Positions 35,867 through 49,300 of a stretch of DNA of 64,000 nucleotides are shown piece after piece. The stretch covers positions 112,265,240-112,329,239 of the forward strand of contig NC_031768.1 of NCBI RefSeq assembly GCF_001522545.3. The letters are read 5' to 3'. How positions within the stretch are numbered: the stretch's first letter is position 1; the number at the start of each line of letters is the position of its first letter. Below the pieces are notes generated by a model. The model was not told where the DNA came from and made no database searches. It saw only the letters and a program-made list of their open reading frames with translations. The position numbers were made by a program, and so were the translations under genes. The DNA is from Parus major. Its lineage: Eukaryota; Chordata; Aves; Passeriformes; Paridae.

Positions 35867-37354
35867 ACTACTGAATACCCATAGTCATATGTGAAATTTT
35901 CTTGTGTTTCTCCTTGTATATGGAATACCTCAAGAACAAAAAGGTAAATATTTGAAATTTTAAAAAAGAGAAAAACATAAAAGTAAATGCTGCCTTAAAC
36001 ATTTAGGCAGTGAAGAAGTTACAGTCTGGTAGAGTGCAGGAAAGGAATAGCACAGGAAAGGGATGGCATGGGGATGTTTTAAATGGCATCTCATTTATCC
36101 AGATTCTCTAAACTATGAGCTTTAAGGTGGATCCAAGTTTAATTTTAGAAATCAAATGCTATAACTAGAAGCACTCGAGGGCTGAAGAGGGGGAGGACAG
36201 GAGAGGGAATTGCTTCTGGAGTGCACTGCAAATAGCTCTTTGAATAAACAGTATGGTAACAATTAGCCAGTGGTCCTTTTTTATTTTGCTGGATTTTGAA
36301 AACCATAAAAATAGATTATGAATAAGCCTGGTGTAAGCCAAAAGTTACATTGCAACAGCTGCATTATCCTACCAAAAAGCACTAATTTTATCAGATCTAT
36401 TCACAACTTGCTGCTAATATAGGTGGTAAGGACACAGCTCGGATTCCTCCTCCAGGGATGAATTCTCCTGTGGTATTTTCAGCTTCCACCTTCTATTTCC
36501 TGCATTTATGTCTCAATGGAAGGAAAGTTTCATGGAAGCAATTCATTTAACAAAGCAATAAATTTAGTGCTGGTGCACAACCTTTATTGTTTCAAGATAT
36601 GTGGAGCTTTCAGAGACCTTTGGAAACAAAGCCTTCTTCATGGGGTTTTCTTAGGAATTTTTGGATTTGTAAGCCATACAAATCACCTATCAAGAGCATT
36701 TCCATTCTTTTATGGAAAGTGTCTTGAAAAGGCTGATCCTTGGAAATTTTACAAGTCTGTATTTTTAGCAATGCTAACAGGAACCTTGTTGATGTCTGGT
36801 TTATTGATTTGCATCTCATCCGTCTGCCTGCTTGTCAATTAGTGTCCATCTTCAGTATAATATCCAAATAATTGTCAGATTTGGGAGGGTTTGTTCATTT
36901 CTCTGGTTTTTTGTACCCATGGTTTACACATCTTTAATGTCAAATTAGTGCCTATGGAAACGACTTGAAACTCTAAAGAGCAGAACAGAATTAATATATG
37001 GAATGCTATGGAAAATATCTCTAGGATATGTCATTTGATGTACATTGGAATAAAATCAGTTTTATTAAGAACTGTTTGGAAAACCAATCTTAACTTAAGA
37101 AGTTAACATCTTCAAATATAGGTTTGGGGTTTTTTTTAAGATGGAATCATTTGGAACTTATTTTAAGCAGCATAGTCAAGTTCTTTCATTTTCTACTATT
37201 TAATGATTAAATTTGGGTTTCTCTCTGGTGATTTTTGAAAACTGTTTGTGCTCACCTTGGCCATATCAACAACATGATATGTGCAGCCTCAGACCTGGCA
37301 CGTTCTGCTTCTACCTGGCTGCATTTTACTTCTTCTGTGCTTTAAATTTCTTAT
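35867..37354. other. Unique AT-rich stretch, no gene supported
   Basis: The one frame of note is ATG-initiated at 36516-36842 (plus, 108 codons). Its last 35 residues or so are hydrophobic enough for a membrane segment, with a run like MLTGTLLMSGLLICISSV. No family is recognised, no promoter or splice context is seen, and AT-rich DNA often gives hydrophobic frames. I do not call it a gene. Confidence 0.45.
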
Positions 37355-37466
37355 AACCAGCCTGATCTTGGACACTCCTGGGGATCCAGGGTCAGCCACA
37401 GCTTCTCTGGGCAAGCTCTGCCAGGGCCTCAGCACCCTCACAGGGAGGAATTTCTTCCCAAAACAT
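37355..37466 (-). mobile_element. CR1 LINE internal tail fragment lacking its 3' end
   Basis: On the minus strand the blocks CTTGGACACTCCTGGGGATC, CAGCCACAGCTTCTCTGGGCA and CCCTCACAGGGAGGAATTTC are clear CR1 tail sequence. The last 90 bases or so of the element, which should lie to the left, are absent. Right of it follow short TTTA and CA runs (37467-37487). Confidence 0.85.
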
Positions 37467-39848
37467 ATTTATTTATTTATACACACACAAGCAGCACATC
37501 ACAGCCATCATCAACATGTCATGGGTGTTCTTTCATGGACTTGTGAGTGATTCCTTTTAGAATAGCAGGGATGTGTATCTGATTAATCCTGTGGCTTGGT
37601 TTGGGGTTTTCTGGGGTCTTGGTGGAATGGGTTGTTCTCTTTCCTACTCAACAGTGGGAGCAAATTGCTTTTCATGCATTCTCTCCTTTAAAGGCAAGGG
37701 AGGTTTGTTGAAGGATATGCTTGGTACCTGCAATTTCAGCCCAAGCCCTTTGCCAAGCTTCCAACACTCTTGATGAATTGCAAACGGGAGAGGGAACCCT
37801 TGAAATGGATCTGTAACTTGTGGTATCATTGACTCAAACCAGCCTCCTGGAAACTTTTTTTGGTTGCTCCTATTCAGCTGTTTCATAAGCACATGGGCCA
37901 AGCATTTTAAGATATGTAGGAGTGAGAAGGCCATTTTAATTTGGATCTTCCCCTTTTATAGGGACACTTCTTGCCTTACATATTTCTCAAATTAACAACA
38001 CTGGATATAGCTGAAGCTCATAAAAAGACAAGTATTCAGGAACTTAGGACAGAGCAGAAGAATTTTCAGGCTTCTAAAGAAATAGAACTGATAAAAAATG
38101 GTGTCCAGCTATTTTTCCTGGGTTTGAGTGGTGGGGATACATTTGCTGTGTAGACAAAGGTGTGAAAGGACATGAAGAACACCCTGACTATAGCAGTTGT
38201 CAAAAACATCGTGTTGGCCTCTGTGTGCATTTTCAGGGCAGCTTCTTGAGGAGTCAGAGCCATCAGTGGACAACATTTCACAGATTCTCTGTCCAAGCTG
38301 AGTCCTTGGTGTAGTTGTTTCTGGTAAATATTATCAACATTGGTTAATTTTTATGTAATGGTTGCTTTATCAGCAAGGTACAGCAGCAAGGAAGTATAAT
38401 TACATTGAAGCAATAAAATTGTTGTCTGTGGCTGGGGGGAATTTGCTAACACCATATCTGCAGTGAGGACAGGGCTACTGAGGGAACTGGTTATGCCTTT
38501 GTTTCCTTCTGAATATGCTGATGGTTTTCATTTTCATCACATAGCTCCTCACTTTCTCCCCTCTGCATTGTCTTTGTGAGGATCCAGGGAGTGAGGTTCT
38601 GGCTGGAATTTTGTTTCTCCAGGCAGACCTTGCACACTGAGTGTTGTCTCTCCAAGCCTTTGTTGTTCACAGGCTCTGATTTGCAGTACATGATGTTAAA
38701 TACCTCCATGAGGAAATTGGGCAATGTCAGTACTTAGCTGGGCCTCAGTCACAGAAACCTCAGAGCCCCATGAAGGCTGCTTTGATGATACTCTCAGCTT
38801 TTTCTCTTCTCACTAAAAACAGAGGTGCCAGTCTCAGAGTTCCCTGCTGTCTCTGAGAAATTAATTCTCAGCCTAATTGTCTAAAGCTTGTGATAGTTTA
38901 ATAGTTTTTAAAAATGTAGCACAAAGCCTGCATGATAGTGTCTCCTTAGAAGTCTTAATGAACTTGGATGAGGATAACTTGTTTGCTTTTTCTGTGGAAA
39001 GGCACAAAAATTTGATTTCTTTGTCTTCCACAAAGCTATTAGGTCTGTACCTTGGAGATGGCAGCTTTAATATTCATCAAAATAAGAAAAGAGAAATAAT
39101 CTTGACCTCCAGTAATTACAGCAGAACCTAGACACAAAGTGTCTGCATGTGTGCCATTGTCAATGAATAAACATTCATGTTTCCAATTCCTATTGGATAT
39201 TCAGCTTCTTACTGAGCATAAATATCTCCTGAAGTTCTAGAGAGAATGAAATTTTTGCTACAGGAAACACCAGAAGGAGCTTTTCAGTTTTTCTCATGGC
39301 TGGCACTGTTGCTTGTCCTGTCTTACATTCCTTCCCAGTTTAAAGAGTTTTTTCTTTGTCGTTTCTGATGTGTTACAATTTCCAGACTCTATTCAAAATA
39401 CCATTTTCACATTTAAATCCACTTCAACAACTGCTTGTAGACAGACTGAAGGAAAGTGCAACAGGAAAAACAATCCATGCTGTCATCAGAAAGCCTTTCC
39501 AAAACCTTGAGAAACAGCAGAGATCTCGCTGGAAGCAAAGGTGCTCTGCTTGAAATGTAATCAGTTTTCCCCTTCAGCTTTTTTTTTATTTTCTTTTTTC
39601 CTTATAGACAGTAACCTCCACTGCACCTTCAGCCACCACCAAATCTATATGAAATTAATCCTCCTCTAATGAGTTTGTTTGAGGAAAAGTGGGGGAAAAG
39701 CATGGAAGCAGGAAGGTGGGACTTAGGCCAGTGTAGCCTATTGAATTTTTGTAATAATTTTTGTCTACTGATTCCTCCCAAACCCACCAATGTGTCAAGA
39801 CTTTATTTATCCTGCAATAGCTGCAATAAGGGATAGCAAACTGTACAC
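37467..39848. other. Unique stretch, no gene seen
   Basis: No exon or known repeat recognised. Frames on both strands stay below 97 codons. Confidence 0.55.
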
Positions 39849-39970
39849 AGAGGTGCAGCTGAAAGAGACCTTCAAGACTTTCTGATCCAGCCCTGATCTC
39901 AGCACCACCACGATCGCCTCACCCCTAAATCATGTTCCCAATATCACATCCAGAAGGATTTAAAAGGACT
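39849..39970 (-). mobile_element. Old CR1 LINE 3' fragment
   Basis: GAAAGAGACCTTCAAGACTT, then TGATCCAGCCCTGATCTCAG, CACCACCACGATCGCC and AAATCATGTTCCCAATATCA follow the reverse complement of older avian CR1 subfamilies (the AAAGACCTTCAAGATCATC... CCACTAAACCATGTCCC type). Divergence is high and the extreme 3' end is blurred, so this is one of the older insertions here. Confidence 0.75.
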
Positions 39971-42900
39971 CTCAGCAGACTGACAGGAGTGCTTGTGTCA
40001 AGAGGCTGAACTGGCCTGCAAACACAGGGATTAGCCTAAGTGCTTCTGGTGCCACTGCTGGAAACTTGGAAGTGGGAACTGGAAAGTCACCTCTGATGAT
40101 GTAAAAGTTAAAGGAATTCAGTTTGAGTAAGATCCTGAGAGAAACAGCTCTGCAAGTACAGCACACGCAGGGTTTTGTAGGCAAAACAAAGCCACATATT
40201 TGTGTAGGTGACACCATCTCAAAGCTCGTGAGCCTCATAATCTTAAAAGAAATTTTTATTAGAATAAATCAAATAAATAATAAACATTATAAAAATAAAT
40301 AAATTCTTTATTAGTTTAGTTTTGTCACAGATGAAATTACAGCTCCATGAATATGACTGGTTCAGGGTAAGCAAAAATCTGAAACAATCACATAAAATTG
40401 CCATTCAAATTAGAGATTGATATGTAGTGAGGATCTTAGAAATCAAACTGAGCAGGATCTTCATGAAATCATCATGAAACTGACGGGACCTGTCAGTCTG
40501 GTGCTTGGAGGAGAACTCACAAGAGGCAGAGGTTCTTCCTCTGGGAAAGGGAACACCTAAACCTGCATCACTGAAAGAGGAGGAATGTGAAGAAGTTGCT
40601 CACTGGAAAAGGGCTGGGTTTGATTCTGATGTCAAACCTGGCTCCTGCTGGAAGGTGCCACCAAAGGAAGGGACCCCAGCAGGTGACATGAGGCTGGCAG
40701 CAGGAGCCATCACTGAAGAGATGACACTCCTGATGTTGTCTGGTGATGGAATCCTGGGGTTCCTGATTTTTAACACTTGGTAATCAAAGAGTCTCCCTTT
40801 AATCAGAGCTTTGCACCCCATCAAGCAGCTCTGAACCAAACATAAATTCTCCTTTCTTGCAGTCCCATTTCTTGCATCATTAACCTATTTGCTCTTTAGT
40901 TTATTAACTTTTTATGAATTTTCTCAACCTCTGAACTGGCTTCTCTGAACCAACCCTGGTTTTATGGAATTTCTTTGCTTATGGGACGGAATGTCAATCC
41001 CTCAGTGGAAAAATTAAAGGATTTTGTGTTATGTACAAGATTTTTACAAGCCTCAAATATATTTGGGTGTCTTATTTGAGTATTTTGCCCTTTATTGAGG
41101 AATTAGGCTTCAGTGCAGGAGATCATTGAGGATTTATTCCAATGGATTTTTCCACTGTTGAGTAAAGTCATTTAAGTGAGAGGAACTTTCAGAACTTTTT
41201 GTTGTTGTTTGAACCTCTCATGCAAAACATGACATAAAACCTAACAAAGGAAACAGATTGTTTATGACTGTAGCTTTATTTATTATTAGCCTAACATTGA
41301 TTTTGATTTATTTTGTGCAACAAAAATAACAGCTTTCTGTGCTAGAGACAATTAATTTTACGCTCTGGAAAATCTGGTGCGTTTTTACAACATCTGAATC
41401 CATTTCACAGTAACAGATTCAATTGTCACAAAGTCAAAAGCTGCCACATAAAAGATGAAAATTATAAATATCAAGGGCATGTTTGTCACTTCTGTTATCT
41501 AAGTTAGCATTCCAGAAAACTTCTCAGCCATAAGCATTTGCTAGCTTTTCCTTTTTGCTCTTTTCTTGATAAAAGAAGCACTCTGTATCTTCATCTATGC
41601 TACATTAAAAAGAAAACTGAATTTCCATAGCCCCTCACTGCTGCCCTGAAATAATTTCCATTTATGGTGTCCACCTGAAGGGAAAACTTTTAGGAAAGGT
41701 CTTAAAAATTATTTTGTAACAGCATGTTATATTTTTTATTATGTTTAATGTTAATGGCTTCAATTGAAAAAACTCTTGTCAGGAATACCTTTAATGTTGC
41801 ATAAATTAAATCTTATACCAAACTCTTCTTGAATTTTATTTTAATCTTCAACCATTTAATTCTTCCATATCTCCACACGGTCTCAATTATGACAGCAGGG
41901 CTTGAATAATGGCATAAGACATGTTGATTCTGATACTATAAAAATTCACATTAAATTTTCCAAGAAATGCTGACTGACTTATTTTTGGTCCATTTTTCAA
42001 AAATGATAAACAGTTGTCTCACTTCTGGGTTCAAGTTTGTTATCACCAGATTTTTCTGGACAGCAATGACGGACCATCTCGTGCTCTTACATTGTGATTT
42101 CTCAGCATAGTGCTGGTATGTTTGAAATTTTGCTGGACAAATTCTAGAGAAACCAATAAATCATGATTTGAATGGCTGTGTCTCCTTAGCTAAACATGTG
42201 GCTAAAACTGACCCCAGTTTTTCTCAGCTGGGCTGGGGGAAGACTCCTCATGCAGCAGAATTTTATCTACACAGAACAGATTTTGCCAGACTCTCCTTAT
42301 CCCGCAGTTGCAAACCAGTTGCCTAGAAATGACACGAAGTGGAATGACATAATGGAACACTTCTCCTTAAAACTGGAATATTCAGCCAGAAGAGCTGGCT
42401 GTGGAACTGCCTGGCTCACCTACCTGTCTTTTGAACACGTGCCTGCCCCAAAACTACATGGATTAAAGTACAGAAACTGCCTTTACTCAAGTATGCAACT
42501 GGATATGAGCACCACTGCAGGAGTGAATTACCACATCTGCTAATCTCTCCACCTCATGCAGCAGCTCCATCCCAGGGAGCCTCTCTCCACAGGGCTGGGC
42601 GTTCCAGGCATGACATCACTGGAAATGGTGCCAGATTAAATTACACATGGGCAGATGGATAGCACAGGATTCAGCAGATTCTTGACATGAACGCAGTCTT
42701 TGTGGTTTTTGCATCTATGGATTTAAAGTTACATTTTCAACTAAATTTGCAAGCAATTGTTCTCACATGCAAGGAATCTTCCACTTAGAGATCCATATTT
42801 ACCTGAGGGAAAGACAGGAACCAAACAGCTCCTATCAGGATTGCATCCATCCTTAACTCTGTGTGCAAACACAGCCCCTTAAAATACCTTTTTCCAGGAG

Positions 42901-43899
42901 AATATATCTTCTTCATCCTGTGACATGGGGGTCTCATTGCTCACCTGTAAGCAAGAAAGTCCTTAAAAAGTGTTTGACAGCAACTGGTTTTGTGAGGCTA
43001 CTGAGTTTTCACTCAAACTTTTGGATTAAGTTTGGACTTTGAGTAGCATCTTGGATTTCCAATTGCACCTTGGACTTCCCTCTTAAGCTGTGCTTGGGAA
43101 GGGGAGGTGAAGGATTCTTGTGCCTGAGAAAATGTCTTCCAAAATTCCAGGCATCTGAAGTGGCACTCTGCTTCTATTCACTTTTGAAATGTTAAAGTAC
43201 CTGGTCAGCCTCTCCTAAAAGTATCAGCCAGCAGAGAGGCACAAGTGAACCTCCACCCACTGCTCTTCACACTGCAAGATTAGGGCTAAATTGGAGCAGA
43301 TGAAGATTTTTAGGGAGAGAAAAGAATAGGATCCTCTTTGGGGCTTTGGCAAGGCAAGGAAAACATTGTGCTGCCCTCACCTTTGTACCTGAATCGGACC
43401 TGATGCCATCAGGCCTCAAGCTTTGTAAGAGGATGTTTAAACAACAAGAGAAGCACTTGGGCACCCAGACAGCATCAGATCCCAGTAGGAAAACAACTGG
43501 AACTAACTCTTCATCCTTGACCAGTGCAGCTGATGGGAAACATGGGAAACTTTCTTTAAGGAAAAAGGAATCGTTTTTGTACTGTTAACTTTCTTAGCAG
43601 CAAAGTGAAGCGAAATATATGAGGAAGATTACAAATTATGCTGTGTCCAGCAAGTTCTGCCACTTGATAGCTCCACTGGAATGGCAGGTCACAGGAAAAA
43701 GTAGATGTAAGTTGCCTATACTGGGTGTGCAGCCTTTACTGTCTCAAGAAACACAAACATTTAGGGAACAGCATTTCCTGGGCATTTGGACAAATCCAAG
43801 CCAGCTTTTCAAAAAGGATGAAATGTTATGTACTGACCATAAATAACAACTCTGCACAGTGAAGCTGAGCCTTCAGAGATGAGATATGTTACAGTAAGA
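39971..43899. other. Long unique AT-rich stretch, no gene supported
   Basis: An A/T low-complexity patch lies at 40257-40314. The longest ATG-started frame is at 42196-42543 (plus, 115 codons). It is not low-complexity and not repeat-derived as far as I can see, but it matches no family I know. A frame at 40505-40783 starts only at TTG. No exon, RNA gene or mobile element recognised. Confidence 0.5.
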
Positions 43900-44008
43900 A
43901 CCAAAAAACAAACAAACAGACAAAAAAACTAACCCCACAACCAACCAAACAAGCAGCCAAAACCACCAGCAACAAAAAACCCCAACCAAACAAAAATTTA
44001 AAAACACC
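43900..44008. repeat. A/C-rich, nearly G-free tract
   Basis: About 105 bases of CAAA, CCAA and AAAC words with only four G residues. No fixed unit length. It may be the degenerate tail of a retroposon or a slippage product. Confidence 0.8.
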
Positions 44009-46196
44009 TATCTCAAGATTTAATTTTCACTGCTGTGGAAGGAAAGTTTTGCCCTATAAACAACTTCCTTGGATTCCTCTAAGTGCAGTTGCCACTGTGG
44101 GATTGCAATTAGGCAAAGGAATCCAGAATACTAAAAAACTTTGGCCACAATTTTTAAGCCTGAGTTAAAAGCAACTGATTATAGCTCTCCTCTTCTTTCC
44201 AGCCCAGAGTTAATTTAGCAATAACAAATAAGGGTGAATCTAGTGCAAGCTAAGTAACTGAAATGCTGTTCCCTTACCTCATGTTGACTTTACTTTCCTA
44301 TCCCCATCCAGATTCAGATTTCTAAATAAGTTTTTAAAATAAACGGGAACAGCTCAGTGGTTTGGCAATAGACAGAAGGATGGTGAGGAAAGTCTGCTTC
44401 AGTCCAGTAGTAGAGATATTACCACTTTACTCTATGCTTCCTCCTTTTGTTTAGAAAGAAGCACCTTTGAGAATTCCCACAGGTACTGGTGAAGCAAAGC
44501 AAAGCTTTCCAAACATCAGTCCAGATGGAGTTTGCATATCTTTAAGGATAACCCCCACCCTGAAAGCCATGGAAAAGTAAAGAATCACAGTTTTCAGAGT
44601 GAGGGTAAGAATACAGTGTGGTCTGCAAGAAATGCTAAAAGCTGGCAGGGGTCTGCTGAGCCAACAAAAAGCTTTAAATCTCCAAAGTTCCCAAGAGGAA
44701 AGTCTTGATGACACTTCCCAGGGCAGTGTCCAATGTAAATCTTCACTCAGAGTGGCAGATTTCTGCCTGGATGTATTTCCTTCTCTGGTTTAATGTCAGC
44801 TTCAGCTTAAATGTGTAGCAGCAGATCTAGAATAGCCAAAGGCTTTGTCTTTCTCTTAGCTGAAGCTTATTGAAGAATACAGATCTATCTAACCAGATTT
44901 GGAATACTTCTTCAATATAGATATAAATGAATAGGATGCTCCCAAATCTTTCCCAGTTGTTTCTCCCATACATGCTTTTGTGACTGGACATCTCTGAATT
45001 TTCACTTTTCTTAAGCTGAGTTTTTCAAGTGAGTAATCTGTCACTACAGGTGGACTTTTCTCACTTGTCAAAGGCAGTTTAGTTGTCATGTCCAGAATAT
45101 CTTTTCTATCTCTAGAGTTAGCCTTGAATGGTATTAGAGCCTGTCACATCCTATTTCTGTTCTTCCTAAAAAGGGAGGGCAATCGAGTCAGCAGAGTCAA
45201 GTGTGAGGACCATGGAATGATGCTCTAAGTGGGAATTTTCAAGTGCAGCTGGGATATCATCGAACAGCTGCTGTTTCAGTTCTTGGAGGGCACCACAGGA
45301 CAGGATTCCACAACTACTCACATCTCCTGGTTAAGAATCTTCCAACTAGGTTTTCCCTTTTTCTTAATTTATCATATTGCTGCAGTTCAGTTCTATGTAA
45401 GATAAGTGCGCCATTACCTGTTTAGCTTTGAGAGTTGATCCCTCAATTTTCTTTCTTTTTTCTCCCCTGAAATCTCTTCATTTGCCTCCTCCCAAAAATA
45501 AAAATTCCAGAAATTGACCCAGTGGCTTTTAATAGAGGCTTTCAGCCACTGTGAACTTATATGGGTCTATAAAATTCTATGACAATTTCCTCTGGTTGAA
45601 CATCAGCACCCTAGATGGCAACTCTGCTTATTAAAGCAAGTTAGTGATATCACACTTCTGCTTCATGATTTTGTTGCAAGAGTAGTCAAGTCTTGTTCTG
45701 CCCTTTTAGATGCTATTTTACTTTGTTTGCTAATGAGCAATTAGCTGTTTTATGTCTGAAGGCTTTTAGCATCCAGTTTTCTCTTCCCATTCTGTTGTGT
45801 GTGTTTTAGATTATGTGAATACACAGCACTCTCTCACTCCAGCTGAATATAAAACTGAATCACCCTGGCTGGGAAATATGGGGTTTAATTAAAAGGAAAA
45901 TATTTTGCAAGTTAAAACAAGCTTTGTGAACCCTAAAGATGTTCCAGAATTTCACAAGCACTCGACCACATTGGATTTGACTTGCCTTTGATCCTGAAAC
46001 CTTTTAAAAGATATATTAGGGATATTTTGATGTCTTTAAAGGCAGAAGGCCAGATACTACTTAGTCCATGTGGAGGAGTGAATGATGGATGGAACAACTC
46101 TCAGGGTTGGTATTGGCTGTCTTTAGTTGAAGCATTGCCTCGTGAGTTTTAAGTCTGAAAAGTCAAGGCATGGCCCTGCCAGCTTTTGAGGAGGTT
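44009..46196. other. Unique stretch, no gene seen
   Basis: No exon or repeat recognised; frames do not exceed 87 codons. Confidence 0.55.
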
Positions 46197-46394
46197 GTGG
46201 AGGTGGTGAGCCCTGGCACAGGGTGCCCAGAGCAGCTGTGGCTGTCCCTGGATCCCTGGCAGTGTCCAAGGCCAGGTTGGATGGAGCTTGGAGCAGCCTG
46301 GGATGGTGGAAGGTGTCCCTGTTCATGGCAGGGGTGGGATAGGATGAGCTGTAACGCCCCTCCCAACCCAAATCACGATTCCATTCTGTGATGA
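46197..46394 (+). mobile_element. CR1 LINE, 3'-terminal fragment
   Basis: It runs from GAGGTGGTGAGCCCTGGCAC through TGGATCCCTGGCAGTGTCC and GGTGTCCCTGTTCATGGCAG to a terminus ACGATTCCATTCTGTGATGA. About 200 bases, 5'-truncated, with a few CpG-site and indel changes. No coding part. Confidence 0.96.
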
Positions 46395-49300
46395 TTTCAC
46401 TCCTTCAGAAGTGAAGTGCTGCATCTCAAGTCCCCAGGGTTTCACAGCTCTGGGTGTTCCTGTAGGAAGCTCATCCAGAGCTCAGCCATTCCTGAGGCTG
46501 TCAGAACACACAATAAGCACACTCAACAGCCAGTCCTTGCACATCATACAAGGAAAATGAGCAGTTCTGAGGCACACAGCTGAAAACCAACATAAAATGA
46601 AAGCTGTTGGTGCAATCCAACACCATCTCTTTACCTTTGCCTGGCAGGTGAAGGTTTCCTTTCCCATTTAATGAGCACTTTTGCAGACTGGCCTCACCCT
46701 GCATGCAAACAATGGATCCTTTTCTAAACATAGAACATCCCTCACTGCTGCTAACAACTTCCAGGTCTGCCAAAGCCAGAGGAGAAATGGAAGTCTGCAG
46801 GAGGAAGCTGAGGCCTACCAAGAACAATTTTAATTCCTATTTTTACAGCCCACTCCAAATATTTTAAGAGTTTGCATCAACAGCCTGGTGTGAATGCTCA
46901 GGGGGCCAAGTTAAACATCAAGGAATCCTACAGATTTCACAATTAGAAAAAGAAGAGATGTTTTTTTAAGTTACAGTAGAAGAGATGTTTCAAGGTAGGT
47001 ATACATCACTAATAAGCCTTCCATGACGTAAATCAATTTGACCTGCACTTATAATTGATTTTTATTTGACTTATACATATGTCACTCATTTACATTCTGA
47101 TCTTTGGAGTAGTATTATTCAGAAGGATTCTGGTGTTTTTCATCTCTCCCAAAGTATGCTGTAAGGATACTGCATTAAATCACAGTCCCTCACCTGATTT
47201 ATCCTATTCCTTTCATAAATGGAGCTGGCAGAACAAATTATCATTTAGAACTATATCTGCAAAATAGGTGAGACTATGTTTGCAACCATTTCAGTGTCTC
47301 ATCAGTTGCTGATGTGTTTCAGCTTACAGCAGATTTTAAGTTTCCCTCATTTTGACCCAGTTTGCTCAGCTGGTAGAGGGAGAAGAGCAAGAGTGCTCCA
47401 TCAGACCAGGAAAATCAAATTAATGTACTTTTGAAAGTCTGTATCTGACAATATCCACAAAAGCATCCACATTATTAAACTCTGACCTCTATTAGAATAC
47501 TACAATTATCCCCGTACATATGAGGGTTTGGCTTTTCCTCCTAAACAGTCATTAGAATTTAAAATTTCTACTTTCCCAACATTATTTTTGTGTCTTCTCT
47601 GTAGCTACAATTTTTTACCAGTGGTAACTACAGAGCAGAGCCTGCTTGTGATGGTTGAAGCCAAAGGAGTTTGGACTGACAGAGCTCATCAAACCCAGAA
47701 ATATTTGGGAAATGTTTACTCTTGAGAATTCTCACATGATAGCCTTGCTGATTTAGGTGGGTATCTAAAGTTTATGCTCTTTGGCTTTAATTCTCAAGGA
47801 ATCTCAGCATCTTCCCACAAAATAAAAGGCCTCTCCACAGTCACAAAGGTTGTCTGATGTGCACAAGGAGGCTGACAGTTCCCCTGAGCTGACCAGCATT
47901 TCCTTGAGGAACTTCTCCTGAGCTCAGCCCCAGCTCAGGAGATGGCTGTGAAGGGGGGCAGGAGCAGCCTGTGTTTTCTGGGAGGTGACTGCTGGGTCTC
48001 AGCAGCTTTGACGGTGTCAGCAGAGGCCAAGAGGTGTCCAACCACCAGAAATCCCACCGAGCACGAGTGGTATTTGCACTGTCTTTCTCCCACCGCCTTA
48101 AAAAGCCAACTCCCTCCACATCAAAAGTGTCCCTATTGAGCAATTTTTGTGTGTCAGCACTCTCCAGCCCTGAGCTGTTTGCCCGTGTCTGAAACACGGA
48201 AAACACAAGATGTCATAAAAAGAAAACAGTGTCTGCTCCCAGGCTGTTGATTTAGGAGGCAAAGCAGAGAAATAAAACAAACATGCTCCAAAAAGCCTGG
48301 GAGTGAAATCAGATGAACTGAAGGAGGAACAAGTACATTCTCAGGTAGTTGTAGTTCTCTGAAAGCTTTGCCTGGATCACAGGACTTTTTCTATCAGACC
48401 AGCAAGACAGACAGCAAAGTCTCGGCTATTAACAATTCAGGAAAACATATCTTTATGTCTTAAGTAAGATAATGGAGCTGAGATACCCCCAAGTAATTTC
48501 AGCTCTGCATGTGTAAGCCCTTAAATTCAGGAGTAAATTCAGTGATGGATGAGTCCTATTTGCTCTAATCTCTCTGAAAGATCCCCTTGCATTTCTGTTT
48601 CATGCAATTGGGCAGCCTGTGATCTCCTTTTCAGTTTTTTTCCCAAATCCTCCATAATTAAGCACGTGATAGGAATGCTTCCTATCTTCCCCTGTTATCT
48701 CCAAATGTCTTTCTTTTCCCCATGTTGCTCATTTCAAGAGTTTAATCAGCTTTAAAGAGCTAATGATTAATGAAAGGTGAGGGTTTGACCAATGAGGTTA
48801 ATTTAGCTGGACTCCAATATGTTTTTTTGATTTGCAGTTTTCCAAGAAACTTTTTGCAAGTTGCCAGCCCTCACATAGATCATGACAGAAATGTGGACTC
48901 CAGAACTCAAAACAACACACCATGCTCAGCGTACTGCTTCTTTCTATTGTGATAAACAAAATACTAAGGATTTTTTAGTGGTTTAGGACAGTGAGATCAT
49001 TAGCCAAACTGGAGCAAGCATTTTCTAGGCTAGCAAAGGCAGACAGATGCAAGTTATTAAATGGGGCTTGTCACAGATTTGAACTCTGCACATTTACGCA
49101 GAAAACCCAGAGAAAAGCCAGGAACACGATGAACTGACCTAAGAACACTAAAATCATGTCAGTAAATCATTTGGTTTTCCAGTTTTCAGGTTCTCAGGAC
49201 CTCAAAGTTTAGAATGCAGCATCAAACCAAAAAGTGGAGTGAAGGATATCTGTGCATGTAACACAGTCAAAGGAGGAAACTGAAAAAATCTTTTTTAAAA

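Noticed and set aside
36516..36842. 108-codon ATG frame with a hydrophobic C-terminus
   Set aside because: AT-rich DNA readily encodes Leu/Ile/Phe-rich chance segments; no homologue recognised and no supporting signals.
43900..44008. Poly(A)-tailed processed pseudogene end
   Set aside because: The tract mixes C and A irregularly and no mRNA-like sequence precedes it.
47364..47378. tRNA D-arm/A-box-like GCTCAGCTGGTAGAG
   Set aside because: No GGTTCRANYCC B-box or clover-leaf follows within the next 60 bases; treated as chance or an unrecognisable SINE trace.
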